In this document: piece by piece, positions 1 through 5,851 of the stretch | Layout of the letters: each line of letters begins with the position of its first letter | How positions within the stretch are numbered: the first letter of the stretch is position 1 | NCBI GenBank assembly: GCA_023456995.1 | Contig: JAEWNU010000174.1 | Location: forward strand, 1 to 9,435 | DNA from: Bacillota bacterium | Lineage (GTDB): Bacteria > Bacillota > Clostridia > Oscillospirales > Ruminococcaceae | Length of the DNA stretch: 9,435 bases | Reading direction: 5' to 3' | Position numbers and translations under genes: made by a program | Notes under the pieces: model-generated | Told to the model about the DNA's origin: nothing | Seen by the model: only the letters and a program-made list of their open reading frames with translations | The model's database searches: none

Positions 1-995
1 GTGCCACTCAGGTCGGCGGCGTTATCCGTCTGGTTAGACGAATGCTGATTGGAACAGCCCTCTTTGAAGGTGTTGGCGCGGCCCTGCTATCCGTTCGGTT
101 TATTCCTGAGTTTGGCTGGGGACGAGGACTGTGGTACTCCGTTTTTCACTCCATATCCGCATTCTGCAATGCGGGTTTTGATTTGATGGGCTTTCGTGCG
201 CCGAGCTCTTCTCTAACATATTTTTATAACGATCCGGTGGTGGTTCTCACCATCGCCACTCTAATCGTTGTCGGCGGCATTGGCTTTGTGGTGTGGAATG
301 AGCTCATTGAAAGTCGGTTTTGTTTTGGAAAGCTCAGGCTTCATTCTCGCGCTGTTTTGATTTCTACATTTACGCTTTTAATGGTCGGTATGCTGCTCTT
401 TTTACTGCTTGAAAAAGACGGGGTTTTCTCTGCCATGAGCATACAGGAGCAGATTCTTTCGGCTTTTTTTCAGTCGGTTTCACCACGAACAGCGGGTTTT
501 AATACCGTAGATATAGCTGCGCTTTCCGACGGGAGCAAGTTTATCACAATGATATTGATGTTCATCGGCGCTGCGCCCGGTGGCACCGGCGGTGGCATAA
601 AGGTAACCACGATGGTCGTCATGGCTGCTACTGTTTTGGCTTCGCTTCGCAACCGGGAGGATGTTTCAATATGGCATTTTCGTTTAGAAACTGAAATATT
701 GCGTCGTGCATTTTGTGGTGTGTCGGTTTATCTAGCTATGACAGTTTGCGGAGTGCTCGTGCTTTGCGCACAGGGCCAGCTATTTACTGACGCCGCATTT
801 GAGTGCTTGTCCGCCATTGGCACAGTGGGCCTTTCAACTGGAATTACCCAATCGCTGCCGCCCTTATCGCGCATTGTTATAGTGTTGTTGATGTACGCAG
901 GCCGTGTCGGCAGTCTAACAGTATTTTTGGCGGTAGCAAGGTCAAATAATGGTGGAAAATTAAGAAATCCCATCGGCAAGGTCATTGTCGGTTAA
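1..995 (+). CDS. ktrB: KtrB/TrkH-family potassium channel subunit, 5' partial
   Basis: This is the membrane subunit of a Ktr/Trk potassium uptake system, which passes K+ (often Na+-dependent) through a pore made of four pseudo-repeats. The reading frame is open from base 3 with no start, so the gene begins upstream and only about 330 residues are visible. The ATG at 42 is internal, because the residues before it (ATQVGGVIRLVRR) continue the family sequence. Three of the four pore loops are present: NAGF (168-179), TAGFNT (489-506) and TVGLSTG (822-842); the first would lie upstream. The linker PGGTGGGIK before a membrane segment and the C-terminal GRVGSLT...NPIGKVIVG ending are typical of KtrB rather than the longer TrkH. 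The protein has many hydrophobic membrane segments. It is followed after 20 bases by its RCK partner, so the two form one operon. KtrB versus TrkH naming is a family-level judgement. Confidence 0.93.
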   Translation, partial: ATQVGGVIRLVRRMLIGTALFEGVGAALLSVRFIPEFGWGRGLWYSVFHSISAFCNAGFDLMGFRAPSSSLTYFYNDPVVVLTIATLIVVGGIGFVVWNELIESRFCFGKLRLHSRAVLISTFTLLMVGMLLFLLLEKDGVFSAMSIQEQILSAFFQSVSPRTAGFNTVDIAALSDGSKFITMILMFIGAAPGGTGGGIKVTTMVVMAATVLASLRNREDVSIWHFRLETEILRRAFCGVSVYLAMTVCGVLVLCAQGQLFTDAAFECLSAIGTVGLSTGITQSLPPLSRIVIVLLMYAGRVGSLTVFLAVARSNNGGKLRNPIGKVIVG

Positions 996-1015
996 TTGAA
1001 AGGACGGGGCGGATT

Positions 1016-1666
1016 ATGAGATCAATGCTTGTTATAGGTGCGGGGCGATTTGGTAAAAACCTCGCAGTAAAGCTTACGGAGCTTCATAATGAAGTAATGT
1101 TGGTGGATATGGACGAGGAGGCTGTTCATAAACTGGAGCCGTTTGTAACACGTGTGCAGATTGGCGATTGTATGGATCGAGATGTGTTAGAAGAATTAGG
1201 CGTGCGCAACTTTGACGTGTGCTTTGTTTGTATAAGTGACAATTTTCAGTCTTCGATGGAAATCACCTCGCTGCTTAAAGAACTGGGTGCGCCCTATGTA
1301 GTTGCGAAATCGGACCGCGAAATTCATGCTGATCTGCTCAAAAAGATCGGTGCAGACGACGTAGTATACCCTGAACGTGATATGGCCCAGAGGACAGCTG
1401 TGCGCTACTCGGCAAAAGGTGCATTTGATTATATTGAATTATCACCGGAATATGCTATTATGGAAATAGAATCACCCAGTGATTGGAACGGCCGAAATAT
1501 TCGTGAACTTGATGTCCGTACAAAACATCGTATTAACGTTATTGGGGTACGAGTCGGTAAGCATATTCTTCCACTTATCAGTGCTGACCATGTTTTTAGT
1601 GAACAGGAACATATCATTGTAGCAGGAGAACAAAAGGATATATTAAAAATGATCAGTAAAAAGTAA
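1016..1666 (+). CDS. ktrA: KtrA/TrkA-family RCK potassium channel regulatory subunit
   Basis: This cytosolic subunit forms a ring under KtrB and gates it on nucleotide binding. At 216 residues it has the single RCK_N plus RCK_C layout of KtrA, not the doubled layout of E. coli TrkA. The N-terminal Rossmann fold shows GAGRFGKNLA (residues 8-17), then an acidic strand-2 end in LVDMDEE. The RCK_C domain occupies about residues 140-216 and ends with a typical strand-rich IIVAGEQKDILKMI. In other Firmicutes KtrA proteins, RCK_N binds ATP/ADP and RCK_C binds cyclic di-AMP; both are known for the family but not shown here. The ATG at 1016 is preceded by AAAGGA at 999-1004, with a rather long 11-base spacing. 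The kinase gene follows after only 12 bases, consistent with co-transcription. Confidence 0.93.
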   Translation: MRSMLVIGAGRFGKNLAVKLTELHNEVMLVDMDEEAVHKLEPFVTRVQIGDCMDRDVLEELGVRNFDVCFVCISDNFQSSMEITSLLKELGAPYVVAKSDREIHADLLKKIGADDVVYPERDMAQRTAVRYSAKGAFDYIELSPEYAIMEIESPSDWNGRNIRELDVRTKHRINVIGVRVGKHILPLISADHVFSEQEHIIVAGEQKDILKMISKK

Positions 1667-1678
1667 TCGGATTGTGGG

Positions 1679-3061
1679 GTGTTCGCTACGGTAAAGCAAG
1701 GGGCAAAAACAGTTTTTGTCATGGGCTTAGCGACAACCTGCGCGCTGCTGATCGGCTTATTAGGCGTGGGTAATGAGAGCATCATCATGGTGTTTCTGCT
1801 CAGTGTCTTATTTACGGCAGTTCTGACAAGCAATCGCGGCTGGGCTATTGGGGCGGCACTTATTTCCGTAATGCTTTTTAATTTTTTGTTTACCGAACCA
1901 CGCTTTTCCTTTTTTATTTACAGAACAAACGACCTGATGCTGATTATGTTCTTTTTGGTAACAGGCATTGTTTCCGGAACAGTTACATCGCGGTTGCAAA
2001 CCGAGATGAAGCTGGCCAGCCAAAACGAGCGCACCGCAAAAATTATGTACCGAATTGCGTCTGGTTTTCTTTCCGCCAGCGGCAAGGAAAGCGTCGTTAA
2101 AAAAGCGGAGGATCTTGTCAGGGAATATGCCGGGCTGGACTGTAAGGTTTATTTAGGGCAGGGTGTCGGCAAGGGCTTTGAAATTCTCAGCGGCTCCGGT
2201 ACGCTGGGTCGTCTGATACTTTCTGACAAGGAGCCGGAAGGACAACAGCTTTTAATTATTCAAGCGGTCTGTACACAGCTTGGTATCGCCTTAGAACGCG
2301 AAACGCTTGTTGCGGATCGCGAAAAAATTAGATTGGCGATGGTACGTGAACAGCAGCGAGGTACTCTTCTGCGTTCGGTTGCGCATGATCTACGAAGCCC
2401 GCTTACAGCGCTTTCTGGCGCGGGCAACCTTCTTGCTGACAACTACCAAGAGCTGTCGGAATCCGAACGCAGAAAATTGGCTTCCGATATCAGCGAAGAA
2501 ATTGTATGGTTGACCGACCTCGTTGAAAATATCCTCAATATGACCCGTATCAGCGAACAAAAGATTGTCTTGCACAAGCAGGACGAAGTGATAGACGATG
2601 TGATCGGTGAAGCCGTCAAGCATACGGAGCGATTAATCCGCGGAAGGAGCTTTCAGGTGAAGCTGCCTGAAGAGGTTGTTACCGCACCAATGGATGGCAA
2701 GCTAATTTCGCAGGTGATTATCAATCTTTTAGAAAATGCGGTTCGTCATACGCCGCCGGAAAGCGCCATCACGCTAACCGTACAAGCCGATGAGAAGCTG
2801 ATCGTTTCGGTTGTCGACACCGGAGGCGGTATCCCTGCGGCAATACGCGGGCATTTGTTTGAGCGATTTGTCACACAGGATGAAGAAATTGTAGATGGAC
2901 GCCGGGGATTGGGTCTTGGTTTATCCATTTGCAAAGCAATTATTGAAGCCCACGGCGGAGAAATATTTGTGGCAGATAATGTCCCCAACGGGACCATATT
3001 TACCTTCACGCTGCCTATGGAGGAGAGCCATGAACGACCAGCGGACGATTCTTGTTATTGA
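1679..3061 (+). CDS. KdpD-like sensor histidine kinase lacking the N-terminal KdpD/Usp module
   Basis: This is a membrane histidine kinase of the KdpD type, presumed to sense potassium or turgor status and phosphorylate the adjacent regulator. Residues about 10-105 hold four membrane segments of the KdpD (DUF4118) type, with the diagnostic FNFLFTEPRFSF before the last one. A GAF-like stretch follows (about 120-215), then a HisKA domain with phospho-accepting His236 in SVAHDLRSPLTAL. The HATPase domain has an N box (NLLENAVRHTPP, Asn349), a G1 box (DTGGGIP, Asp380) and a G2 box (GLGLGLSICKAI). At 460 residues it is about half the length of E. coli KdpD: the N-terminal KdpD sensor domain with its nucleotide-binding motif and the Usp domain are absent. 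The preceding gene stops at 1666, leaving no room for them. The GTG start has only a weak ribosome site (CGGA, 1668-1671); an ATG at 1721 is possible but would trim the first membrane segment. The end overlaps the regulator gene. Confidence 0.9.
   Translation: MFATVKQGAKTVFVMGLATTCALLIGLLGVGNESIIMVFLLSVLFTAVLTSNRGWAIGAALISVMLFNFLFTEPRFSFFIYRTNDLMLIMFFLVTGIVSGTVTSRLQTEMKLASQNERTAKIMYRIASGFLSASGKESVVKKAEDLVREYAGLDCKVYLGQGVGKGFEILSGSGTLGRLILSDKEPEGQQLLIIQAVCTQLGIALERETLVADREKIRLAMVREQQRGTLLRSVAHDLRSPLTALSGAGNLLADNYQELSESERRKLASDISEEIVWLTDLVENILNMTRISEQKIVLHKQDEVIDDVIGEAVKHTERLIRGRSFQVKLPEEVVTAPMDGKLISQVIINLLENAVRHTPPESAITLTVQADEKLIVSVVDTGGGIPAAIRGHLFERFVTQDEEIVDGRRGLGLGLSICKAIIEAHGGEIFVADNVPNGTIFTFTLPMEESHERPADDSCY
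3021..3025 (+). promoter_or_regulatory. Ribosome binding site setting the regulator start
   Basis: AGGAG lies inside the 3' end of the kinase gene, 4 bases before the ATG at 3030. It decides that start over the longer open frame upstream. Confidence 0.75.
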
Positions 3062-3722
3062 AGATGATAAATACATTTCACATTTCATCGATATCTCTCT
3101 GTCAAAAGAAAGCTACAGCGTTCTGACAGCGGAAACAGCCGCCGAAGGCATGTTTCTCTTTTCTTCGCACCGGCCCGATATTGTTTTATTAGATCTGGGT
3201 TTGCCGGACAGGGATGGCGTTGACCTTTTGCGCGAACTGCGCACTTTTTCTGACACGCCGGTTCTGATTGTCTCGGCGCGCGGGCAGGAGAAAGAGAAGA
3301 TAGCAGCACTTGATCTTGGCGCCAATGATTATATTACAAAGCCTTTCCATATGGGGGAGCTTATGGCGCGAATCCGGGTGGTGGAGCGCTCTCTGCAAAA
3401 AGCTGTGACAGAAGCAGGCAACACGAAATTCTCCTGTGATTGGCTGATGGTGGACTATGAGAAACGTAAGGTATTTGTTTCAGACAATGAAATCCATCTG
3501 ACGCCTACAGAATACAAAACGCTGTTGCTTCTAATTGCTAATAAGGGTAAAGTACTTACACACAACTACATCATTCGGCAGATCTGGGGCTATGAGGGAG
3601 GCGACAGCAAGAGCGTACGGGTTTTTATGGCAAACCTTCGCCGCAAGCTTGAAATGGACACGACGCATCCACGTTTTATTTTGACCGAAGTGGGCGTTGG
3701 CTACCGCTTTGCCGATGAATAA
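3030..3722 (+). CDS. KdpE-like OmpR-family response regulator
   Basis: This is a DNA-binding response regulator, the presumed partner of the overlapping kinase. The 230-residue protein has a receiver domain (about 5-120) with acidic residues Glu11-Asp12-Asp13, phospho-acceptor Asp55 in VLLDLGLPDRDG, Ser82 and Lys104 in YITKPF. A winged-helix OmpR/PhoB effector domain follows (about 130-230), ending in VGVGYRFADE. The dialect (LGLPDRDG, GYEGGDSKSVRVFMANLRRKLE) is that of KdpE. The frame is open further upstream, from 2895, but that part lies inside the kinase gene. The ATG at 3030 has AGGAG at 3021-3025 with a 4-base gap, and the protein then starts exactly as KdpE proteins do (TILVIEDD). The 32-base overlap with the kinase gene suggests translational coupling. 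Without kdpFABC nearby, the likely target is the ktr operon itself; that is inference. Confidence 0.92.
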   Translation: MNDQRTILVIEDDKYISHFIDISLSKESYSVLTAETAAEGMFLFSSHRPDIVLLDLGLPDRDGVDLLRELRTFSDTPVLIVSARGQEKEKIAALDLGANDYITKPFHMGELMARIRVVERSLQKAVTEAGNTKFSCDWLMVDYEKRKVFVSDNEIHLTPTEYKTLLLLIANKGKVLTHNYIIRQIWGYEGGDSKSVRVFMANLRRKLEMDTTHPRFILTEVGVGYRFADE

Positions 3723-3777
3723 CAAAGGGCTTTAAAAATTAACGGGGCATTTGTTTAAAGAATAAATAAAAAGAGCA

Positions 3778-3807
3778 ACAGCGGTATGGAACTTTCCATG
3801 CCGCTGT
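3778..3807. terminator. Strong hairpin after the potassium operon
   Basis: ACAGCGGTATGGA and TCCATGCCGCTGT pair over 13 bases (one G-T wobble) around an ACTT loop, starting 55 bases after the regulator stop. On the + strand the stem is followed by AAATATAATC, not a T run, so it is not a classic intrinsic terminator for the potassium operon. Read on the minus strand it is followed by TGCTCTTTTTATTTATT, which is more terminator-like, but I see no minus-strand gene ending there. It may end, process or stabilise the ktr-kdp-like mRNA, for example with Rho. Confidence 0.55.
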
Positions 3808-3878
3808 AAATATAATCAGTTATATTGGGTGCTAATAGGCTCTCTTACAGCCGCAGAATATTTTTATGATCATTTATG

Positions 3879-3908
3879 TTGACAAGAAAATTGTTTGATC
3901 CTTATAAT
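3879..3908 (+). promoter_or_regulatory. Consensus sigma-A promoter for the DUF3870 gene
   Basis: A perfect -35 TTGACA (3879-3884) and a perfect -10 TATAAT (3903-3908) are separated by 18 bases. The expected start of transcription is near 3915, giving a short AT-rich 5' leader of about 58 bases before the ATG at 3973. This is the best promoter in the window and points to a separate transcript for the small gene, rather than read-through from the potassium operon. Confidence 0.85.
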
Positions 3909-3912
3909 AAGG
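3900..3912. promoter_or_regulatory. Palindrome over the -10 box, possible operator
   Basis: CCTTATAATAAGG is a perfect inverted repeat with 6-base arms around a central A, and it wholly contains the -10 hexamer. A dimeric repressor bound here would block the promoter. TATAAT is itself easily made symmetric, so chance is possible; the G/C ends on both sides are what make it notable. Confidence 0.4.
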
Positions 3913-3960
3913 TTGTATAGTAATATTTTTCTAAATTATTTCATATATTATTTAAAAATC

Positions 3961-3967
3961 AGGGAGG
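3961..3967 (+). promoter_or_regulatory. Strong ribosome binding site setting the DUF3870 start
   Basis: AGGGAGG lies 5 bases before the ATG at 3973. It picks this start over the in-frame ATG at 3895, which lies inside the promoter upstream of the expected transcript start. Confidence 0.85.
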
Positions 3968-3972
3968 TTTGC

Positions 3973-4299
3973 ATGGAGTCGCTTCATTCGTGTTTTGTCA
4001 TTGGCGAGTCACGTACCAACGCCGATAACGCCATCACCAAGATCTACAACTCGTTTTATATGGCCTTTGAGGTAGACGATGCAACCGGGCGAATATTAGC
4101 GTTTAACTGCACCCACACACTTGAGCTAACCGAAGACTTTCTGCGTAGAATGTTTGTTGGGAAAAACTTTCTTGGCGCAGAACAGTGGCTTGAGGAAGAA
4201 CTAAATCGTCGTTATGGCGGGTCTTCACGCAAGGCTGTTATCGTTTCCTACCGTGATGCGGTCAAGCGATATCATGCTATGCGAACAGGATTATCATGA
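3973..4299 (+). CDS. DUF3870 family protein
   Basis: This 108-residue soluble protein of unknown function matches the DUF3870 family as I recall it: an N-terminal FVIGESR strand, then YNSFYMAFEVDDATGRILAFNCTH, a helix with FLRRMFVGKNF, and a C-terminal ERRYHG-like NRRYGGSSRKAVIVSYRDAV segment. No membrane segment, signal peptide or metal-binding motif is evident, and its length is normal for the family. It has its own strong promoter and ribosome site and stands between the potassium operon and the alanine dehydrogenase operon. No clear terminator follows it before the leader of the next gene, so its transcript may run on to the terminator at 4521-4585. Proteins of this family often sit beside metabolic and transport genes, so a small accessory or ligand-binding role in the downstream pathway is possible but unproven. 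Confidence 0.82.
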   Translation: MESLHSCFVIGESRTNADNAITKIYNSFYMAFEVDDATGRILAFNCTHTLELTEDFLRRMFVGKNFLGAEQWLEEELNRRYGGSSRKAVIVSYRDAVKRYHAMRTGLS

Positions 4300-4380
4300 C
4301 ATACCAGCTTGAAATTCGTGAAAATATGACTAAATTATGCCTTATTTGTTATAAAATTATATAAAAATTTGATTGTCTAC

Positions 4381-4410
4381 TTGACGCGATGGCAAACTTT
4401 GCGTTATGCT
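4381..4410 (+). promoter_or_regulatory. Candidate promoter P1 for the ald operon
   Basis: TTGACG (4381-4386) and TATGCT (4405-4410) are 18 bases apart, matching the sigma-A consensus at 5 and 4 of 6 positions. Transcription would start near 4417, giving a leader of about 220 bases that includes the terminator. Confidence 0.45.
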
Positions 4411-4427
4411 ATCCCCAACAAAAGGAT

Positions 4428-4456
4428 TTAACCTATTCTTTTGACATTTGGATAAT
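4428..4456 (+). promoter_or_regulatory. Candidate promoter P2 for the ald operon
   Basis: TTAACC (4428-4433) and GATAAT (4451-4456) are 17 bases apart, matching at 4 and 5 of 6 positions. Transcription would start near 4463, giving a leader of about 170 bases. It competes with P1; the sequence alone cannot decide between them. Confidence 0.35.
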
Positions 4457-4520
4457 ACGCTGCTTCAGATTGCCAGATATGATTCCGTTTTTACGGATCA
4501 CAGTCATGTCACAGCTTTTG

Positions 4521-4585
4521 AAAACCAGCAAGACCAAAAAGACGTGCTTTTTAATGTCTTTTGTTCTTGTTGGTTTTTTATTTTT
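4521..4585 (+). terminator. Intrinsic terminator in the ald leader, likely attenuator
   Basis: The 5' arm (4521-4543, AAAACCAGCAAGA...AAAAAGAC) pairs with the 3' arm (4556-4577, GTCTTTTG...GTTGGTTTT) over more than 20 positions, with one G-T wobble, one mismatch and one bulged A. The 12-base loop is GTGCTTTTTAAT. The stem runs straight into TTTTTTATTTTT (4574-4585), the hallmark of Rho-independent termination. It ends 50 bases before the ald start codon. No acceptable promoter lies between it and the gene: a TATAAA at 4612 lacks a -35 and would start transcription inside the ribosome site. Expression of ald therefore seems to need read-through, which suggests regulated antitermination. Confidence 0.75.
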
Positions 4586-4621
4586 GGATTACTGGTCATG
4601 CTTGAGAATTCTATAAATGAA

Positions 4622-4627
4622 AGGAAG
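4622..4627 (+). promoter_or_regulatory. Ribosome binding site setting the ald start
   Basis: AGGAAG lies 8 bases before the ATG at 4636 but only 2 bases before the ATG at 4630. This favours 4636, which also gives the usual protein N-terminus. Confidence 0.65.
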
Positions 4628-4635
4628 ATATGCGC

Positions 4636-5751
4636 ATGGTCATTGGCGTCGTCAAGGAAATCAAAAACAACGAGTTTCGAGTGGGACTTACTCCCGGTGC
4701 GGCTACCGCTTTTATTGAGGCAGGTCACAGTGTGCTTGTTGAACGGGGAGCCGGACTCGGATCGGGCTTTACTGACGAGGAGTATCTCAGCGTAGGCGCA
4801 CAGATTGAGGATAAGGCCGAGTCGGTCTGGAACAGCTCCGAGATGATCGTTAAGGTCAAGGAACCGATTGAGACGGAATATAAATACTTCCGTGAAGGGC
4901 TAGTGCTGTATACATATCTGCATCTGGCAGCCGATGCGCCGCTGACCAGCGCGTTGCTTAAAGCAAAGGTAAAGGCTGTAGCCTATGAAACAATTGTCGG
5001 TCGCGAGGGCGGGCTTCCATGTCTTGCTCCGATGAGCGAGATTGCAGGGCGTATGTCAGTTCAGGAGGGCGCAAAATATCTTGAAAAAACCTTTGGTGGA
5101 AGGGGTGTTTTGCTTGCGGGCGTGCCCGGAGTAGAGCGCGGCAATGTTGTGATTCTGGGTGGCGGCAACGTTGGCACCAACGCCTGTAAAATTGCCGTAG
5201 GCATGGGCGGTAACGTGACGATTCTTGATGTAAGCGCTCGGCGCCTTGCTTATCTCGATGATATTTTTCCTCATCAGATCACCACTTTATACAGCAGCCG
5301 CGATAATATCCGCCGCTGCCTCAAACAGGCAGATCTTGTGATTGGAGCTGTACTGCTTCCCGGACGCACAACCCCGAAGCTGGTACTTCGTGAGGATCTT
5401 AAATCTATGAAGCCAGGTGCGGTAATCGTTGATGTAGCGGTTGATCAGGGCGGTTGTGTCGAAACAAGTCACCCCACCACACATGACGACCCTATATTTA
5501 TGGTCGACGGTGTTGTGCATTACTGTGTCGCCAATATGCCCGGTGCCGTATCGCGCACCTCTACGCTGGCACTTGTCAATGCTACCCTGTCTTATGGCCT
5601 GGCGCTGGCCGCCAAGGGTGTAGAAAAAGCATGCCAGGATGACCGCGGGCTAATGTCCGGACTAAACTGCTATGACGGAAAATGTTGCTTTGCTGGCGTA
5701 GCAGAGGCGCTGGGCTTGGAATATATTTCAGCGGACACGCTTCTGAAATAA
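4636..5751 (+). CDS. ald: Alanine dehydrogenase
   Basis: This enzyme interconverts L-alanine and pyruvate plus ammonia with NAD(H), in the cytoplasm; in catabolism it releases pyruvate for energy and carbon. From the ATG at 4636 the protein is 371 residues, the normal Ald length. Residue numbers coincide with characterised Ald enzymes: Arg15 in NNEFRVGLTP, Lys75 in VKVKEP and His96 in YLHLAAD bind or act on the substrate, and Asp270 in VDVAVDQGG is the second catalytic residue. The NAD-binding Rossmann loop is GGGNVGTNA (175-183) with Asp198 ending the next strand. SEIAGRMSVQEGAKYLE is the family signature. An ATG six bases earlier (4630) is possible but poorly spaced from AGGAAG. Upstream lies an attenuator-like leader; downstream, after 100 bases, is a membrane transporter gene. 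Nothing suggests loss of function. The neighbours suggest it consumes alanine released from small peptides. Confidence 0.96.
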   Translation: MVIGVVKEIKNNEFRVGLTPGAATAFIEAGHSVLVERGAGLGSGFTDEEYLSVGAQIEDKAESVWNSSEMIVKVKEPIETEYKYFREGLVLYTYLHLAADAPLTSALLKAKVKAVAYETIVGREGGLPCLAPMSEIAGRMSVQEGAKYLEKTFGGRGVLLAGVPGVERGNVVILGGGNVGTNACKIAVGMGGNVTILDVSARRLAYLDDIFPHQITTLYSSRDNIRRCLKQADLVIGAVLLPGRTTPKLVLREDLKSMKPGAVIVDVAVDQGGCVETSHPTTHDDPIFMVDGVVHYCVANMPGAVSRTSTLALVNATLSYGLALAAKGVEKACQDDRGLMSGLNCYDGKCCFAGVAEALGLEYISADTLLK

Positions 5752-5785
5752 TTGGCCTCAGGTATTTGGCCCACTAATTCTGGAC

Positions 5786-5812
5786 ATATGCGAGGGAGAA
5801 AAGCTCGCATGT
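5786..5812 (+). other. Intergenic hairpin between ald and the DUF819 gene
   Basis: ATATGCGAG and CTCGCATGT pair over 9 bases (one G-T wobble) around a 9-base loop. No T run follows, so it is not an intrinsic terminator; it may be an mRNA processing or stability element that adjusts the amounts of ald and the downstream genes. Confidence 0.4.
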
Positions 5813-5836
5813 TGATAAGCAGTAGCCTAAAAAATG

Positions 5837-5843
5837 AAGGGAG
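5837..5843 (+). promoter_or_regulatory. Ribosome binding site setting the DUF819 start
   Basis: AAGGGAG lies 8 bases before the ATG at 5852. It overlaps the sequence just after an in-frame ATG at 5834, which has no ribosome site of its own, so 5852 is preferred. Confidence 0.8.
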
Positions 5844-5851
5844 AGACCACT

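Larger units (their letters stand above)
4300..4635 (+). other. Long untranslated regulatory leader before alanine dehydrogenase
   Basis: These 336 bases hold no convincing gene. The first 80 are AT-rich. Two candidate promoters follow (4381-4410 and 4428-4456), then a small hairpin (TCCGT-TTTT-ACGGA, 4484-4497) and a long terminator hairpin (4521-4585), then 50 bases to the start codon. An open frame from the TTG at 4448 crosses the terminator and runs into the dehydrogenase gene in another frame; it lacks a ribosome site and resembles nothing I know. The layout of promoter, about 100 bases of RNA, terminator and gene is that of an attenuated leader. I do not recognise a T-box, glycine riboswitch or other known class here. 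Confidence 0.6.

Noticed and set aside
1429..1833. 134-codon minus-strand open frame across the ktrA and kinase junction
   Set aside because: It is antisense to two well-supported genes and has low-complexity Ser/Thr/Pro-rich composition typical of shadow frames.
4441..4470. Consensus -35 TTGACA at 4441 as a third ald promoter
   Set aside because: The best -10 at proper spacing is TCAGAT, matching only 3 of 6 positions.
4389..4616. 75-codon open frame in the same leader
   Set aside because: There is no ribosome site, the composition reflects AT-rich DNA, and it overlaps the terminator hairpin.
4589..4617. TATAAA at 4612 as a promoter downstream of the terminator
   Set aside because: The hexamer 17 bases upstream (TTACTG) matches the -35 consensus at only 2 positions, and the transcript would begin inside or after the ribosome binding site.
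4300..4635. T-box or glycine riboswitch in the ald leader
   Set aside because: No T-box AGGGTGGNACCGCG-type element and no glycine aptamer core are visible.
4448..4795. Open frame from a TTG through the ald leader, with a hydrophobic stretch in the middle
   Set aside because: It has no ribosome site, begins just after an in-frame stop, its hydrophobic part is the T-rich terminator read as codons, and it ends inside ald in another frame. A short leader peptide or gene remnant cannot be fully excluded.
5752..5851. Separate small gene or riboswitch between ald and the DUF819 gene
   Set aside because: Only a 9-base hairpin is present, no T run follows, and the short open frame there overlaps the next gene without its own ribosome site.
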